A stretch of DNA of 64,000 nt, taken from contig NZ_BMXY01000001.1 of assembly GCF_014651995.1 (NCBI RefSeq), positions 248,001 to 312,000 on the forward strand. The letters are read 5' to 3'. The DNA comes from Cognatilysobacter xinjiangensis (lineage in GTDB: Bacteria > Pseudomonadota > Gammaproteobacteria > Xanthomonadales > Xanthomonadaceae). Below the pieces are notes generated by a model, which saw only the letters and a list, made by a program, of their open reading frames with translations, did no database searches and had not been told where the DNA came from. Positions 26,775-35,072 of the stretch are shown here, piece after piece. Within the stretch, counting starts at the first letter, position 1, and every line of letters starts with the position of its first letter. The position numbers and the translations under genes are program-made.

Positions 26775-28184
26775 TCACCGGGCCTGGGCCCGGATTGACG
26801 GACGCTGGCGCGCCCGCGCGGGGGCGATGTCCAGCTGGTCCCGGTACTTTGCCACCGTACGGCGCGCGATGCGTACGCCCTGTCGCGCGAGCAGGCCGGC
26901 GATGGTCTCGTCGGCGAGCGGCGCGTGCGGCGGCTCGGCGTCGATGAGGCGCTTGACCATCGCCTTCACCGCCGCGCCCGAGACCTCCGCGCCTTCCAGT
27001 CGCACCGCGAAGAGGCGCTTGAGCTCGAGGGTGCCGCGCGGCGTCTGGATGTACTTGCCGGTGGTGATGCGCGAGACGGTGGACTCGTGCATGCCGATGG
27101 CGTCGGCGACCTCGCGCAGGGTGAGCGGTGCGATGGCTTCCTCGCCCTGGTCGAGGAAGGCCTGCTGGCGCTCGACCAGCACCTGCGTGGTGCGCAGCAG
27201 CGTGTCGTTGCGCATGGCGATGCCGCGCACCAGCCAGCGCGCCTCGTCGAGCAGCCCGCGCAGCGCGGACACGTCCCCCGACGCGCCCGACAGCCCGGAT
27301 TCGCAATGCGCCGAGATCCGCACCTTCGGCAGCGTGCGGCCGTTGAGGTTCACCCGCCAGACGCCGCCAAGCTTGCGCACGACGACGTCGGGAATGACGT
27401 GGTCGTCGTCCTGCATCACCGGCATCGGCACGGGGCAGGCGTCCAGCGAGAGGATCAGCGCGACGGCGCGGTCGCAGGCGTCGACGTCGCAGCCCAGGGC
27501 CAACGCGAGCGCGCGGGCGTCGTGGCGGGCGAGGGTGGCGAGGTGCTCGCGCACGATGCGGTGCGCGAGCGCACGCACCTCGTCGGCGGGCAGGCGGTCG
27601 AGCTGCGCGGCCAGGCATTCGCCCGCGTCCGCCGCGCACAGCCCCGGCCAGTCGCCGTGCAGCAGGCGCTGGCGGACGATCTCCAGCGCCGAGGCCGGCA
27701 CGCGCAGCTCGGCCACGCCTTCCGCGACGAGCCCGGCCGGCTCCCCCTCGAGCAGGCCGGTGTCGGCGGTGCGGTCGAGCCACCACGCGGCCAGCGCGAG
27801 GTCGGCGGCGCGCCAGTCCAGGCGCAGCTCGTCGAGCAGGCGCACGCGCCAATCGCTGGACACCCCGTCCGCGATCCGCGCGGTGGCGTCGTCATCCCCC
27901 ACGGTGACGCCGCCACTCACGCCCGACAGGAACTGCGGCTCGGGAAGCTCGTCCCAAGCCGCCGCCTCGTACGACGCCTCGTCGGCCGCCGCCTCGTGCC
28001 CGTCCGCGTCCGTCTCGCCGGCCTCGTCCCCCTCGTCGAGCTCCAGCATCGGGTTGCGGTCCAGCGCCTGGCGCAGCTCCATCTCGAGCTGCGGCGCGGT
28101 CAGCTGGAGAAGACGGATCGACTGCAGCAACTGCGGCGTCAGATTGAGCGACTGCGACATCTGCGCGCGAACCGACGCCTTCAT
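26775..28184 (-). CDS. rpoN: RNA polymerase sigma54 factor RpoN (flagellar copy)
   Basis: 469-residue sigma54. Region I (MKASVRAQMSQSLNLTPQLLQSIRLLQL) is Gln/Leu-rich and contacts activators; an acidic region II follows (about 45-75, Glu/Asp-rich); the C-terminal part has the helix-turn-helix (LREVADAIGMHESTVSRI) and the RpoN box ARRTVAKYR. ATG 28184 is chosen because region I follows at once. Xanthomonads carry two rpoN genes and the one beside vemR-fleQ (rpoN2) serves the flagellum; that is inference here. A sigma54 element lies 56 bases upstream. Confidence 0.94.
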   Translation of the reverse strand: MKASVRAQMSQSLNLTPQLLQSIRLLQLTAPQLEMELRQALDRNPMLELDEGDEAGETDADGHEAAADEASYEAAAWDELPEPQFLSGVSGGVTVGDDDATARIADGVSSDWRVRLLDELRLDWRAADLALAAWWLDRTADTGLLEGEPAGLVAEGVAELRVPASALEIVRQRLLHGDWPGLCAADAGECLAAQLDRLPADEVRALAHRIVREHLATLARHDARALALALGCDVDACDRAVALILSLDACPVPMPVMQDDDHVIPDVVVRKLGGVWRVNLNGRTLPKVRISAHCESGLSGASGDVSALRGLLDEARWLVRGIAMRNDTLLRTTQVLVERQQAFLDQGEEAIAPLTLREVADAIGMHESTVSRITTGKYIQTPRGTLELKRLFAVRLEGAEVSGAAVKAMVKRLIDAEPPHAPLADETIAGLLARQGVRIARRTVAKYRDQLDIAPARARQRPSIRAQAR

Positions 28185-28239
28185 GCGAGCCTCCCCCTCC
28201 GAACGTTCGTTAGTACGGCATGAATCCTGCACAGCATCG

Positions 28240-28255
28240 TGCAGGAGCCGTGCCA
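28240..28255 (-). promoter_or_regulatory. Sigma54 element before rpoN, overlapping a palindrome
   Basis: Minus strand TGGCACGGCTCCTGCA: GG-N10-GC with one change in the TTGCA block. Predicted start near 28229, leader about 45 bases. An eight-bp inverted repeat TCCTGCAC/GTGCAGGA (28225-28232 and 28239-28246) covers the -12 end and start region. Nothing else is seen in the 239-base gap 28185-28423. Confidence 0.7.
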
Positions 28256-28423
28256 ACCTCAGGATAGGGGCGTTCCCCACAAGTTGGCGCCTGCAGAACT
28301 GCGACGTGTAGGGGGATTTCCGACGACCGCGTCGACATTCCGGCGCGTTCTGTGGACTGGTCCGAAAAACCGCCCGCCGGCCGCTCGGCTAGATGAACGA
28401 CAGCGGACCGAACCCGGCCGCGC

Positions 28424-29062
28424 TCAGATGCGCGGCACGCGGTCGTGCCATTGCACCGCCGCACGCACCAGCTCGACCGCGTTGCGGCAACCGAGCGCCT
28501 CCATCAGCCGCGCGCGATGGGTCTCGACCGTCTTGACCGAAAGGCCGAGGTCGGCGGCGATCTGCTTGGTGGTGCGGCCGGCGCCGAGCGCGGCGAGGAT
28601 CTCGCGCTGGCGCGGCGGCAGGTCGGCCGGCTCGCCGCGTCGCGGGCGCGCGGCGACGTCGGCCAGCGTGGCCGCCGACACCTGCGGGCTCAGGAACACG
28701 CGGCCGGCGAATGCGGCGCGCAGCGCGATCTCCAGCTCGGCCGGCGCGGCTTCCTTGACCACGAAGCCACGGGCGCCGCGAGCGAGGGCTTCGCGCACAT
28801 GGGCCGTGTCGTCATGCATCGACATGATCACGACGGCGGTGTCGGGGGCGACGCGGCGCAGTTCGTCCAGCGCCTCGAAACCGTTGCGGCCGGGCATGGA
28901 GAGGTCGAGCAGCACGACGTCGGGCATGACGTCGCGGGTGCGGATCACCACTTCGTCGGCGTTCGCGGCCTCGCCGACCACTTCGACCCCGTCGAAGGCT
29001 TCGACCAGCCGGCGCAGGCCGGCACGGATCAGGGTGTGGTCGTCGCAGATCAGGACGCGCAA
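28424..29062 (-). CDS. LuxR/NarL-type response regulator
   Basis: 212 residues: receiver domain with LICDDH, phospho-acceptor Asp53 (VLLDLSMPGRNG) and Lys in FVVKEAA; then a LuxR-type helix-turn-helix (TTKQIAADLGLSVKTVETHRARLMEALG) near 160-190. No partner histidine kinase is adjacent. It stands between the PilZ gene and rpoN in the flagellar block, so a role in flagellar gene control is likely but its targets are unknown. Confidence 0.88.
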   Translation of the reverse strand: MRVLICDDHTLIRAGLRRLVEAFDGVEVVGEAANADEVVIRTRDVMPDVVLLDLSMPGRNGFEALDELRRVAPDTAVVIMSMHDDTAHVREALARGARGFVVKEAAPAELEIALRAAFAGRVFLSPQVSAATLADVAARPRRGEPADLPPRQREILAALGAGRTTKQIAADLGLSVKTVETHRARLMEALGCRNAVELVRAAVQWHDRVPRI

Positions 29063-29125
29063 GCGGCGGCGATTCCGTTCGAGGGCCCGGGCACCTTAAC
29101 CAGCGATGCGGGCCGCGGCAACGAA

Positions 29126-29692
29126 TCAGCGCTGCCGGCGGCGCTCGGCCACGGCGCGGCGATGCAGCCGGAACAGGTGACGCTCGAGCAGGGCTTCGAG
29201 GTTCGGCGGCAGCGGATCGAAGCGCAGCCAGGCGCGCGGGGCGCCCTCGATCGTCTCGATCGCGAGCACGTGCGCGGGCAACTGCAGCGCCTCGGGCAGC
29301 GTGTCGGAGGGTTGCAGGCGCAGCACCACGGCATCGCCGACGATGGGTGCGTCGTCGTCGGCGTCCAGCACGACGGAAGCGCCGCGCGACGACCAGTGCA
29401 GCCTGCGCACCGGATCGGCCGGCTGGTCGCGCTGGATCAGCGCGCCGACCAGGCCGACCAGCAGGTCGACCTTGGCTTCCAGACGCCGCAGGGCCGGGTC
29501 GGCACCCGAGTCCTCGGGTTCGTCGGCGCGCGCCTCGTCGACTAATGCGAGTGCGCGCATCAGTGCTTCGCCACGCGCGAGCGCGGCGCGCTGACGGCCT
29601 TCCGGCAGGGCGGGCAGGAGGGAGAGCGGCCGCGCGTCCTCGCTGGCGATCGCATCGCCGAACAGGGCTTCGCGCGCGGCCTCGATGTTCAC
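29126..29692 (-). CDS. Degenerate PilZ-like protein of the fliDST operon
   Basis: 188 residues. The C-terminal half (about 95-188) has the look of a PilZ beta barrel (LHWSSRGASVVLDADDDAPIVGDAVVLRLQPS, continuing to RAWLRFDPLP) but lacks the RxxxR and DxSxxG c-di-GMP binding signature. The N-terminal half is helical and Arg/Ala-rich. The start overlaps fliT by four bases, so it belongs to fliD-S-T. Xanthomonads have a PilZ gene at this place. It may bind protein partners rather than c-di-GMP. Confidence 0.65.
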   Translation of the reverse strand: MNIEAAREALFGDAIASEDARPLSLLPALPEGRQRAALARGEALMRALALVDEARADEPEDSGADPALRRLEAKVDLLVGLVGALIQRDQPADPVRRLHWSSRGASVVLDADDDAPIVGDAVVLRLQPSDTLPEALQLPAHVLAIETIEGAPRAWLRFDPLPPNLEALLERHLFRLHRRAVAERRRQR

Positions 29693-29976
29693 CCGCCGCT
29701 CCGCAGGTAGGCGTTCACGGCGCGGCGATCCTGGCCGGCGCGGTCGAGCGCACGCGCGGCCTCGTCGCGCGCGCTGCGCAGCTCGTCGATCAGCGAACGC
29801 TGCGCTGCAAGCAATTCGAGCCAGGCTTCGCGGCAGCCCTTCTCGGCGGCCGTGCCGTCCTCGAACACGGCGCGCAACGCGTTCTCGTGCTCGACCAGCA
29901 GCGCATGCGCGCCGTCGAAATCGCTGGCGGCGATGCAGGCGCGGATCGCGTCGGTAGGCAGGCGCACCGCGCTCAC
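29689..29976 (-). CDS. fliT: Flagellar export chaperone FliT
   Basis: 95-residue helical protein placed directly after fliS, starting at GTG 29976, which overlaps the fliS stop by four bases. Sequence is weakly conserved, as usual for FliT; seen features are ACIAASDFDGAHALLVEHENAL and the helical AWLELLAAQRSLIDELRSAR. The family role is chaperone of the cap protein FliD. The call rests largely on place and size. Confidence 0.7.
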   Translation of the reverse strand: MSAVRLPTDAIRACIAASDFDGAHALLVEHENALRAVFEDGTAAEKGCREAWLELLAAQRSLIDELRSARDEAARALDRAGQDRRAVNAYLRSGG

Positions 29977-30386
29977 GCGCCGGCCGCCATGCGAGCGGGC
30001 GCGGCGCCCGGTGCGATCGCGTTCCAGGCCGATTCGATGTCCGCGATCAGGCCGTCGCACTCGAGCAGCGCGCTGGTGTCGTTGCGCACGTTGGCATCGA
30101 GCATCCGACGCTGCACGTAGTCGTAGAGCGCGAGCAGGTTCTGCGCGATCTCGCCGCCAGCATCCATGTTCAAGCTGCCGGCGAGGTGGCCGACGATGGT
30201 CGAGGCCTCGGTGATCGCCTGGCCCTTGCGCGGGACATTGCCGGCTTCGACGCAGGCGGCGGCGAGCTGCAGGCGTTCGCGCACGCCGTTGAACATCAGC
30301 GCGACGAGGCGATGCGGGTCCGCGTCCAGCACTGCGCTGCTGACCGCGGTCTGTCGATACTGGCTGGCGTAGGCGTGGTGGCTCAT
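29973..30386 (-). CDS. fliS: Flagellin export chaperone FliS
   Basis: 137 residues with the FliS hallmarks: YRQTAVSSAVLDADPHRLVALMFNGVRERL, AITEASTIVGHLAGSLN, and LYDYVQRRMLDANV. Caps the C terminus of flagellin before export. Twenty bases after fliD. Confidence 0.95.
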   Translation of the reverse strand: MSHHAYASQYRQTAVSSAVLDADPHRLVALMFNGVRERLQLAAACVEAGNVPRKGQAITEASTIVGHLAGSLNMDAGGEIAQNLLALYDYVQRRMLDANVRNDTSALLECDGLIADIESAWNAIAPGAAPARMAAGA

Positions 30387-30406
30387 GGCGGGGCTCTGGA
30401 ATGCAA

Positions 30407-31744
30407 TCAGGACGACGACGAAGACAGCGCGGACAGCTGCTGCGACAGATACGAGCTGGTCGAGGACAGCTTGCTCAGCAGCGAGTCGAGCGCGGTGAAC
30501 TGCGTGCGGTACTGCGCGGTAAGCTTCTCGATCCTTACCTCGTAGTTATCGCGCTGTCGGGTCAGATCCTTGAGCTTTTTATTGAGACTTTCGGTGCGCG
30601 AGCCGATCGCGTTGTCGGTGCCGACGTAATTCGCCGTCAGCGAGCGCATCTGCTTGCCCAGCGGCGCTTCGTTGCCGAACAGCTTGCTGATCGCGTTCGG
30701 ATCCGCTGCGATCGCGGCGTCGAACTTCGCGCCGTCCAGCGACAGCGAGCCGTCCACTGCGGTCTTGAAGCCGAGCTTGGAGAGGTCGCCATACGAGGCC
30801 GACACCATCGAGCGCAAGCTCTGCATGATGTTGCGCGGCATCGCGTCGCCGACCAACGTGCCCGCGGTCTTGCCGTCGGTGCCGGCCTGGCCCAGCGAGC
30901 GCATCTGCGTCATGGCGGTGTTGTAGGTGCTCACCAGCGTGAGCAGCGACGCCTTGAGCGTGCTCGCATCGCTGGCGACGTCGAGCGCGAACGTGGTGCC
31001 CGGGTTGGCCTTGGTCAGCGTGAGGCTCACGCCGTCCAGCCCGTCGGTGATCGTGTTGCTGCTGGACGTGCGCACGACACCGTCGACGATCACCTTCGCG
31101 TCGTTGGCCGCGACGACCTCGGTCATCGTGCCGCCGCTGCTGGCGAGCTTGCCGAGGCCGCCGTCGCCGCCGCTGGTGGTCACGGTGAGCTTGCCGGCGG
31201 TACCGGTCTTGGTCGCCGACAGCATCAGCACGTCGCCGGCGTCGCCGTGCACGATGGTCGCGGTGAAACCGTTGTCGGCGGACTTGGCGTTGATCGCGTC
31301 GCGGATCTGCGCCAGCGTGCCCTTGCCTTCGGCGATGTCGATATCGATCGCGTCGCCATCGGCGACTTGGATGCTGATGCGGCCGTGGCCGAGCTGCGTG
31401 TCCTTCGCGAGTGGGGCGGACTGCAGCTTCTGCGCGGTGGCGAGGCGTTCGACGCTGATCGAGTAGCTGCCCAGGCGCGCGGTGGCGCCGGCGCTGGCCG
31501 TGTAACCGGCGTCGGCGGCCACGGTCGCCTTTCGGCCGGGCAGGGCACCGTCGCCGTCGAAGCGCTTGATGGTGCTGTCAAGGCTGGAAAGCGCGCTGGT
31601 CAGCTGGCCGAAGGCCGAGATCTGCGCCTTGGTCGTGGTTTCGATCGCGCTGAAGCGCTTGTCGGTCGGCGCGCGCTCGGCGGCGACGAGCTGGCTCACC
31701 AGCGTGTTGACGTCGATCGACGAGCCTGTGGAGATGCTGGCCAT
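30407..31744 (-). CDS. fliD: Flagellar filament cap protein FliD
   Basis: 445-residue hook-associated protein 2. N terminus TGSSIDVNTLVSQLVAAERAP, C-terminal coiled coil (RQRDNYEVRIEKLTAQYRTQFTALD) ending in a Ser-rich tail. Two internal Ala/Thr/Gly-rich beta domains. A sigma28 promoter lies 43 bases upstream; first gene of fliD-S-T-pilZ. Confidence 0.96.
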   Translation of the reverse strand: MASISTGSSIDVNTLVSQLVAAERAPTDKRFSAIETTTKAQISAFGQLTSALSSLDSTIKRFDGDGALPGRKATVAADAGYTASAGATARLGSYSISVERLATAQKLQSAPLAKDTQLGHGRISIQVADGDAIDIDIAEGKGTLAQIRDAINAKSADNGFTATIVHGDAGDVLMLSATKTGTAGKLTVTTSGGDGGLGKLASSGGTMTEVVAANDAKVIVDGVVRTSSSNTITDGLDGVSLTLTKANPGTTFALDVASDASTLKASLLTLVSTYNTAMTQMRSLGQAGTDGKTAGTLVGDAMPRNIMQSLRSMVSASYGDLSKLGFKTAVDGSLSLDGAKFDAAIAADPNAISKLFGNEAPLGKQMRSLTANYVGTDNAIGSRTESLNKKLKDLTRQRDNYEVRIEKLTAQYRTQFTALDSLLSKLSSTSSYLSQQLSALSSSSS

Positions 31745-31786
31745 GAAGCCTCCGGTTCGCCGCGACGCGGCGCTTTCCCGGGGACG

Positions 31787-31813
31787 TTATCGGCGGATCG
31801 GCGCGTCGCTTTA
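31787..31813 (-). promoter_or_regulatory. Sigma28 promoter of fliD
   Basis: Minus strand TAAAGCGA-N11-GCCGATAA: full match of the -10 element, TAAAG of the -35, exact 11-base spacer. Predicted start near 31780, leader about 36 bases. Confidence 0.88.
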
Positions 31814-31832
31814 GCAGGCGGCCGTAATCGCG

Positions 31833-32153
31833 TCAGGCGCGGCCGTCGAGGAGCGATCCGGTGAGCGCGAGGCGGCGCGCGATAGCCAGCGAGGCTTCGC
31901 CGGGGATCTGCATGATGACTTCGCCCGCGCCGTCGACCACGGTCACGACGATGCGTCGGCTGGTGTCGTCGACGCGGAAGCGCAGCGAGGTATCGGCATC
32001 GGCGAGCATCGCATCGAGCTGCTCCTGCAGCGCATGCGGCGTGCGCGGCACTTCGACGTGGGGTTTGACGGGTAGGGCGGGCTGCAACGACGAAACCCCG
32101 GTCGAGGCCGGGGAGACGGGTGCTGCGGGTTTGACGGACGCGATGTCGGACAT
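31833..32153 (-). CDS. flaG: FlaG-family flagellar protein
   Basis: 106 residues with the FlaG pattern LRFRVDDTSRRIVVTVVDGAGEVIMQIPGE in its C-terminal half and a disordered Pro/Ala-rich start. FlaG proteins influence filament length in several polar flagellates. It lies between fliC and fliD, just after the fliC terminator; no separate promoter seen, so it may depend on read-through. Confidence 0.88.
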   Translation of the reverse strand: MSDIASVKPAAPVSPASTGVSSLQPALPVKPHVEVPRTPHALQEQLDAMLADADTSLRFRVDDTSRRIVVTVVDGAGEVIMQIPGEASLAIARRLALTGSLLDGRA

Positions 32154-32167
32154 GGCGGGTCAACCAC

Positions 32168-32201
32168 GGAAAACCCGGGACGCGGAGGTCCGCGTCCCGG
32201 G
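32168..32201 (-). terminator. Rho-independent terminator of fliC
   Basis: Perfect 12-bp stem, 32174-32185 with 32190-32201 (CCCGGGACGCGG/CCGCGTCCCGGG), four-base loop, followed on the minus strand by TTTTCC. It begins 23 bases after the fliC stop. Confidence 0.92.
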
Positions 32202-32224
32202 CGGTCTTTCCTACGGCGTGTCGA

Positions 32225-33451
32225 TCAGCGCAGGAGGCTGAGGACGCCCTGCGTCGCCTGGTTGGCCTGGGCGAGCATCGCCGTGCCGGCCTGCTGCAGG
32301 ATCTGCGTGCGCGACAGCTCGGCGGTCTCCTTGGCGTAGTCGGCATCGCGGATGCGGCTGCGCGAGGCGGTCAGGTTCTCGGACGTCGTGTTGAGGTTCG
32401 AGACGACCGAGCTGAAGCGGTTCTGGATTGCACCAAGGTCAGCGCGCGCGCCATTTACCGACTTGAGCGCCGCGTCCATTGCCAAAATCGCGTTGTCAGC
32501 GCCGCGGACCGTGGAGATATCGAGGTCCTCGAAGCCGGTCTGAGGCGAGCCGGCCACAGTGGCAAGCGCTGCCGTGGCAAGTCCAGTGGTCGCGACGTTC
32601 GTCCCGTTTGTGATGGTGATTGCAGCGGAAGACGTCAGCTCGAGGTCGCCGGTGGTCGCGTTGAGACCGGCCGATACTCCAGCGATGCTGGCGTTGTTCA
32701 CTGCGTCGCGAACCTGGGCGAGGCGCGCGGTGCGCGCATCGGCTGCCGTGCCACCGGCTGCGCCGCTGTAGGCAGCCACGTTGACCGTGGTGCCGTTGAT
32801 CGTGAAGCTCGTCGCGGCGAACTCCTGGGTATCGTCGCCACCGCCGGCCGCGGCGTCTGCGCCATTGCCCACGGTCGGGGCGACTAGATTGGCGGCCGTA
32901 ACCGTAACCTTAGCCTCCTGATAGGAGACCGAAGTCCAGCTGCCCAGAGCGTCCATCTGAGCATTGGCGATGGCATCGACGTCAATCGTTTCGCCCTGGT
33001 TTGCGCCGACCTGGAACGACTTTGCGGTAAAGCTGCCGTCGAGCAACTTGGTTCCATTGAAAGACGTGGTCTTAGCCACGCGATCAATTTCGGACGTCAG
33101 CTGCGAAACTTCCTTCTGCAGCGCTTCACGGTCTTCAGCCGAGTTCGTGGCATTGCGCGACTGCACGGCCAGCTCGCGGATGCGCTGCAGGTTGTTGCCG
33201 ATCTCGCCGAGGGCGCCTTCGGCGGTCTGCGCGAGCGAGATGCCGTCGTTCGCGTTGCGGGCGGCCTGGTCCATGCCGCGGATCTGCGAGGTCATGCGCT
33301 CGGAGATGGCGAGGCCGGCGGCGTCGTCCTTCGCGCTGTTGATGCGCAGGCCCGAGGACAGGCGCTGGATGCTGGTGGCCAGGCTCGAGCCGCTCGTCGT
33401 CAGGTTGCGCTGCGCGTTGAGCGACATCACGTTGGTGTTGATGACGGACAT
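32225..33451 (-). CDS. fliC: Flagellin FliC
   Basis: 408-residue filament protein. Conserved N-terminal D0/D1 (MSVINTNVMSLNAQRNL, LSSGLRINSAKDDAAGLAIS, QRIRELAVQS) and C-terminal D1/D0 (NRFSSVVSNLNTTSENLTASRSRI, QILQQAGTAMLAQANQ). The middle (about 165-320) is variable, Ala/Thr/Gly-rich, and visibly less GC-rich than the rest of the cluster. A strong AGGAGA ribosome site precedes ATG 33451. Single flagellin gene in the window. Confidence 0.97.
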   Translation of the reverse strand: MSVINTNVMSLNAQRNLTTSGSSLATSIQRLSSGLRINSAKDDAAGLAISERMTSQIRGMDQAARNANDGISLAQTAEGALGEIGNNLQRIRELAVQSRNATNSAEDREALQKEVSQLTSEIDRVAKTTSFNGTKLLDGSFTAKSFQVGANQGETIDVDAIANAQMDALGSWTSVSYQEAKVTVTAANLVAPTVGNGADAAAGGGDDTQEFAATSFTINGTTVNVAAYSGAAGGTAADARTARLAQVRDAVNNASIAGVSAGLNATTGDLELTSSAAITITNGTNVATTGLATAALATVAGSPQTGFEDLDISTVRGADNAILAMDAALKSVNGARADLGAIQNRFSSVVSNLNTTSENLTASRSRIRDADYAKETAELSRTQILQQAGTAMLAQANQATQGVLSLLR

Positions 33452-33731
33452 TGTCTTGTCTCCTAGAGAGGGTCCGGCGGGGCGGCGAAAGCCTTCGTGG
33501 CCGGTTTCCGCAGGGTTCGGCGGGATTGCCTTCGCCGCTGCTGTGAGGAGTAACGGCACTCCGTCGCGGGCCTTTAGGCCGCTTGCGCCCGTCAAGCGGA
33601 AATTTCACGGATCGTGATGGACGTCCCGCCGGATGCGCATGCGCGTACGACAGCACGCGGAAAAACTTGAGGGACATCGCAGCCACGAAGTGCGCACGGA
33701 AGCGGCCGTAGGGCGATAGCGTCCCGTGTCG

Positions 33732-33759
33732 TTATCGGCGAGCGCAAACGAAAGTTTCG
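33732..33759 (-). promoter_or_regulatory. Sigma28 promoter of fliC
   Basis: Minus strand GAAACTTT-N11-GCCGATAA: perfect -10, 6 of 8 in the -35, 11-base spacer. Predicted start near 33725 gives an unusually long leader of about 275 bases. The remainder of the 810-base gap 33452-34261 shows no gene; it is slightly less GC-rich than its surroundings. Confidence 0.85.
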
Positions 33760-34261
33760 TCGGATAGCCCGGCCAATGTGCGGATGAAGCGGAAAGGCAG
33801 GTATGTAGACCGCGCACTACGGCCGCGCGTTTCAAGCCGGGCTGCGGGAGGCCGCACATGACCACCTGCTGCGCGACGCGTCGCGGCACGCGAACGCGTT
33901 CATTCGCATGCAGGGCATTGCATCGAGGTGGGCGGCGAGCGCCGCGTTCGATCTGCGAGCGCGGCCTGTCGGATCGCTCGATTGATGCGGGCGTCCTCGC
34001 TCACCGCCTTTCGTGGATCGGTGATGAAGGCGGAGAAGTTCATTCCGACGGTGAAGCTGCGCGAAAAACCGGTGCTTCGCGCCGCAGTTCACGCTTGGGA
34101 AGCAGCGCGTTGCGGCGCCGCCGGGCGACGAGAATGGGCGCGGCGGCAAGGCGGATGCGCACGGGTACTACAGCGCGCGCATCGGATCAGTCGTGGCTGT
34201 CGGCGGGCGGACACAAGCTGCGGTCTGCACGACCGGCGACGTATCGCGTCGCAAGCCGCGC

Positions 34262-35014
34262 TCAGAACTCCCGCAGCTTCGCCGCATGCAGCCGATCGAG
34301 CTGCATGACGTAACGCAGCAAACGCGCTTGTTCCTGCACGTTGAGGTCGACGAAGCTGCAGCCGGCGCGCCATGCGCGGCGGCCGTTCTGGTCGACGCGT
34401 TGCGCGTGCTGCACGCGCAGGGTGACGTTCATGGGCTCCTGCTCGGGAAGCTCGAGCAACACATCGGGCAGGATGTCGCCGGCGCGCAGCTCGAGCGAGC
34501 TGTCGTCGCTGGTCAGCACCGCCAGGCCGCCGCCACCGATGTCGGCGATGGCCGCACGCACGCTGCGGCGCGCGCCGCCCTGCACATGAACCGGCAGCAG
34601 GCAGGAGACGGCGCCGTGAGGCTCGCGGCGCACGTACTCACGGCGCTGCAGGTGCATCAGCTTGACCGGCATCGGTACTTCGAGCGCGGGCAGGTCTTCG
34701 TGCAGCACCTGGCGTGCGGCGCCGGTGGCGAAACGCACGGTGATGCGGTCCACCGAGCTTTCGAAGCGCAGGCGATCGGCGGCGAGCAGCTGCGCGGTCA
34801 GCGCCTCTTCGCGCGGCACGTCGATCACCAACGAGGTCGGCCCCGCCGCCAGCGCGACGCTGACGGCGTTGTCGGTGCCGGCCGCGTGGACCAGCAGCAC
34901 GCAGCGCTTGTCCACGAGCTGCTTGAGGCAGCCGCGGATGTCGGCCGGATGGTGGAGCATGTACTTCTCGTACAGGCTCTCGCCTTCGGTGGTGACCGGC
35001 TGGGGGTCGCTCAT
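34262..35014 (-). CDS. ycgR: YcgR-type flagellar brake protein (PilZ domain)
   Basis: 250 residues: N-terminal YcgR domain (about 10-115, EKYMLHHPADIRGCLKQLVDKR) and a C-terminal PilZ domain with the c-di-GMP binding RREYVR (Arg125 and Arg129) and the downstream DIGGGG (158-163), where the usual Ser of DxSxxG is Gly. YcgR slows motor rotation when c-di-GMP is high. Stands alone between flgL and fliC; no clear promoter seen. Confidence 0.88.
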   Translation of the reverse strand: MSDPQPVTTEGESLYEKYMLHHPADIRGCLKQLVDKRCVLLVHAAGTDNAVSVALAAGPTSLVIDVPREEALTAQLLAADRLRFESSVDRITVRFATGAARQVLHEDLPALEVPMPVKLMHLQRREYVRREPHGAVSCLLPVHVQGGARRSVRAAIADIGGGGLAVLTSDDSSLELRAGDILPDVLLELPEQEPMNVTLRVQHAQRVDQNGRRAWRAGCSFVDLNVQEQARLLRYVMQLDRLHAAKLREF

Positions 35015-35042
35015 GCGTGCGCGTTCCGGAAGGCGGTGGTCG

Positions 35043-35072
35043 GGCGCCGCGTCGGAGGAGGCATGCGGCGCC
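35043..35072 (-). terminator. Hairpin directly after flgL
   Basis: Eight-bp stem 35043-35050 with 35065-35072 (GGCGCCGC/GCGGCGCC), 14-base loop, starting at the base after the flgL stop. No T tract, so termination is uncertain. Confidence 0.35.
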
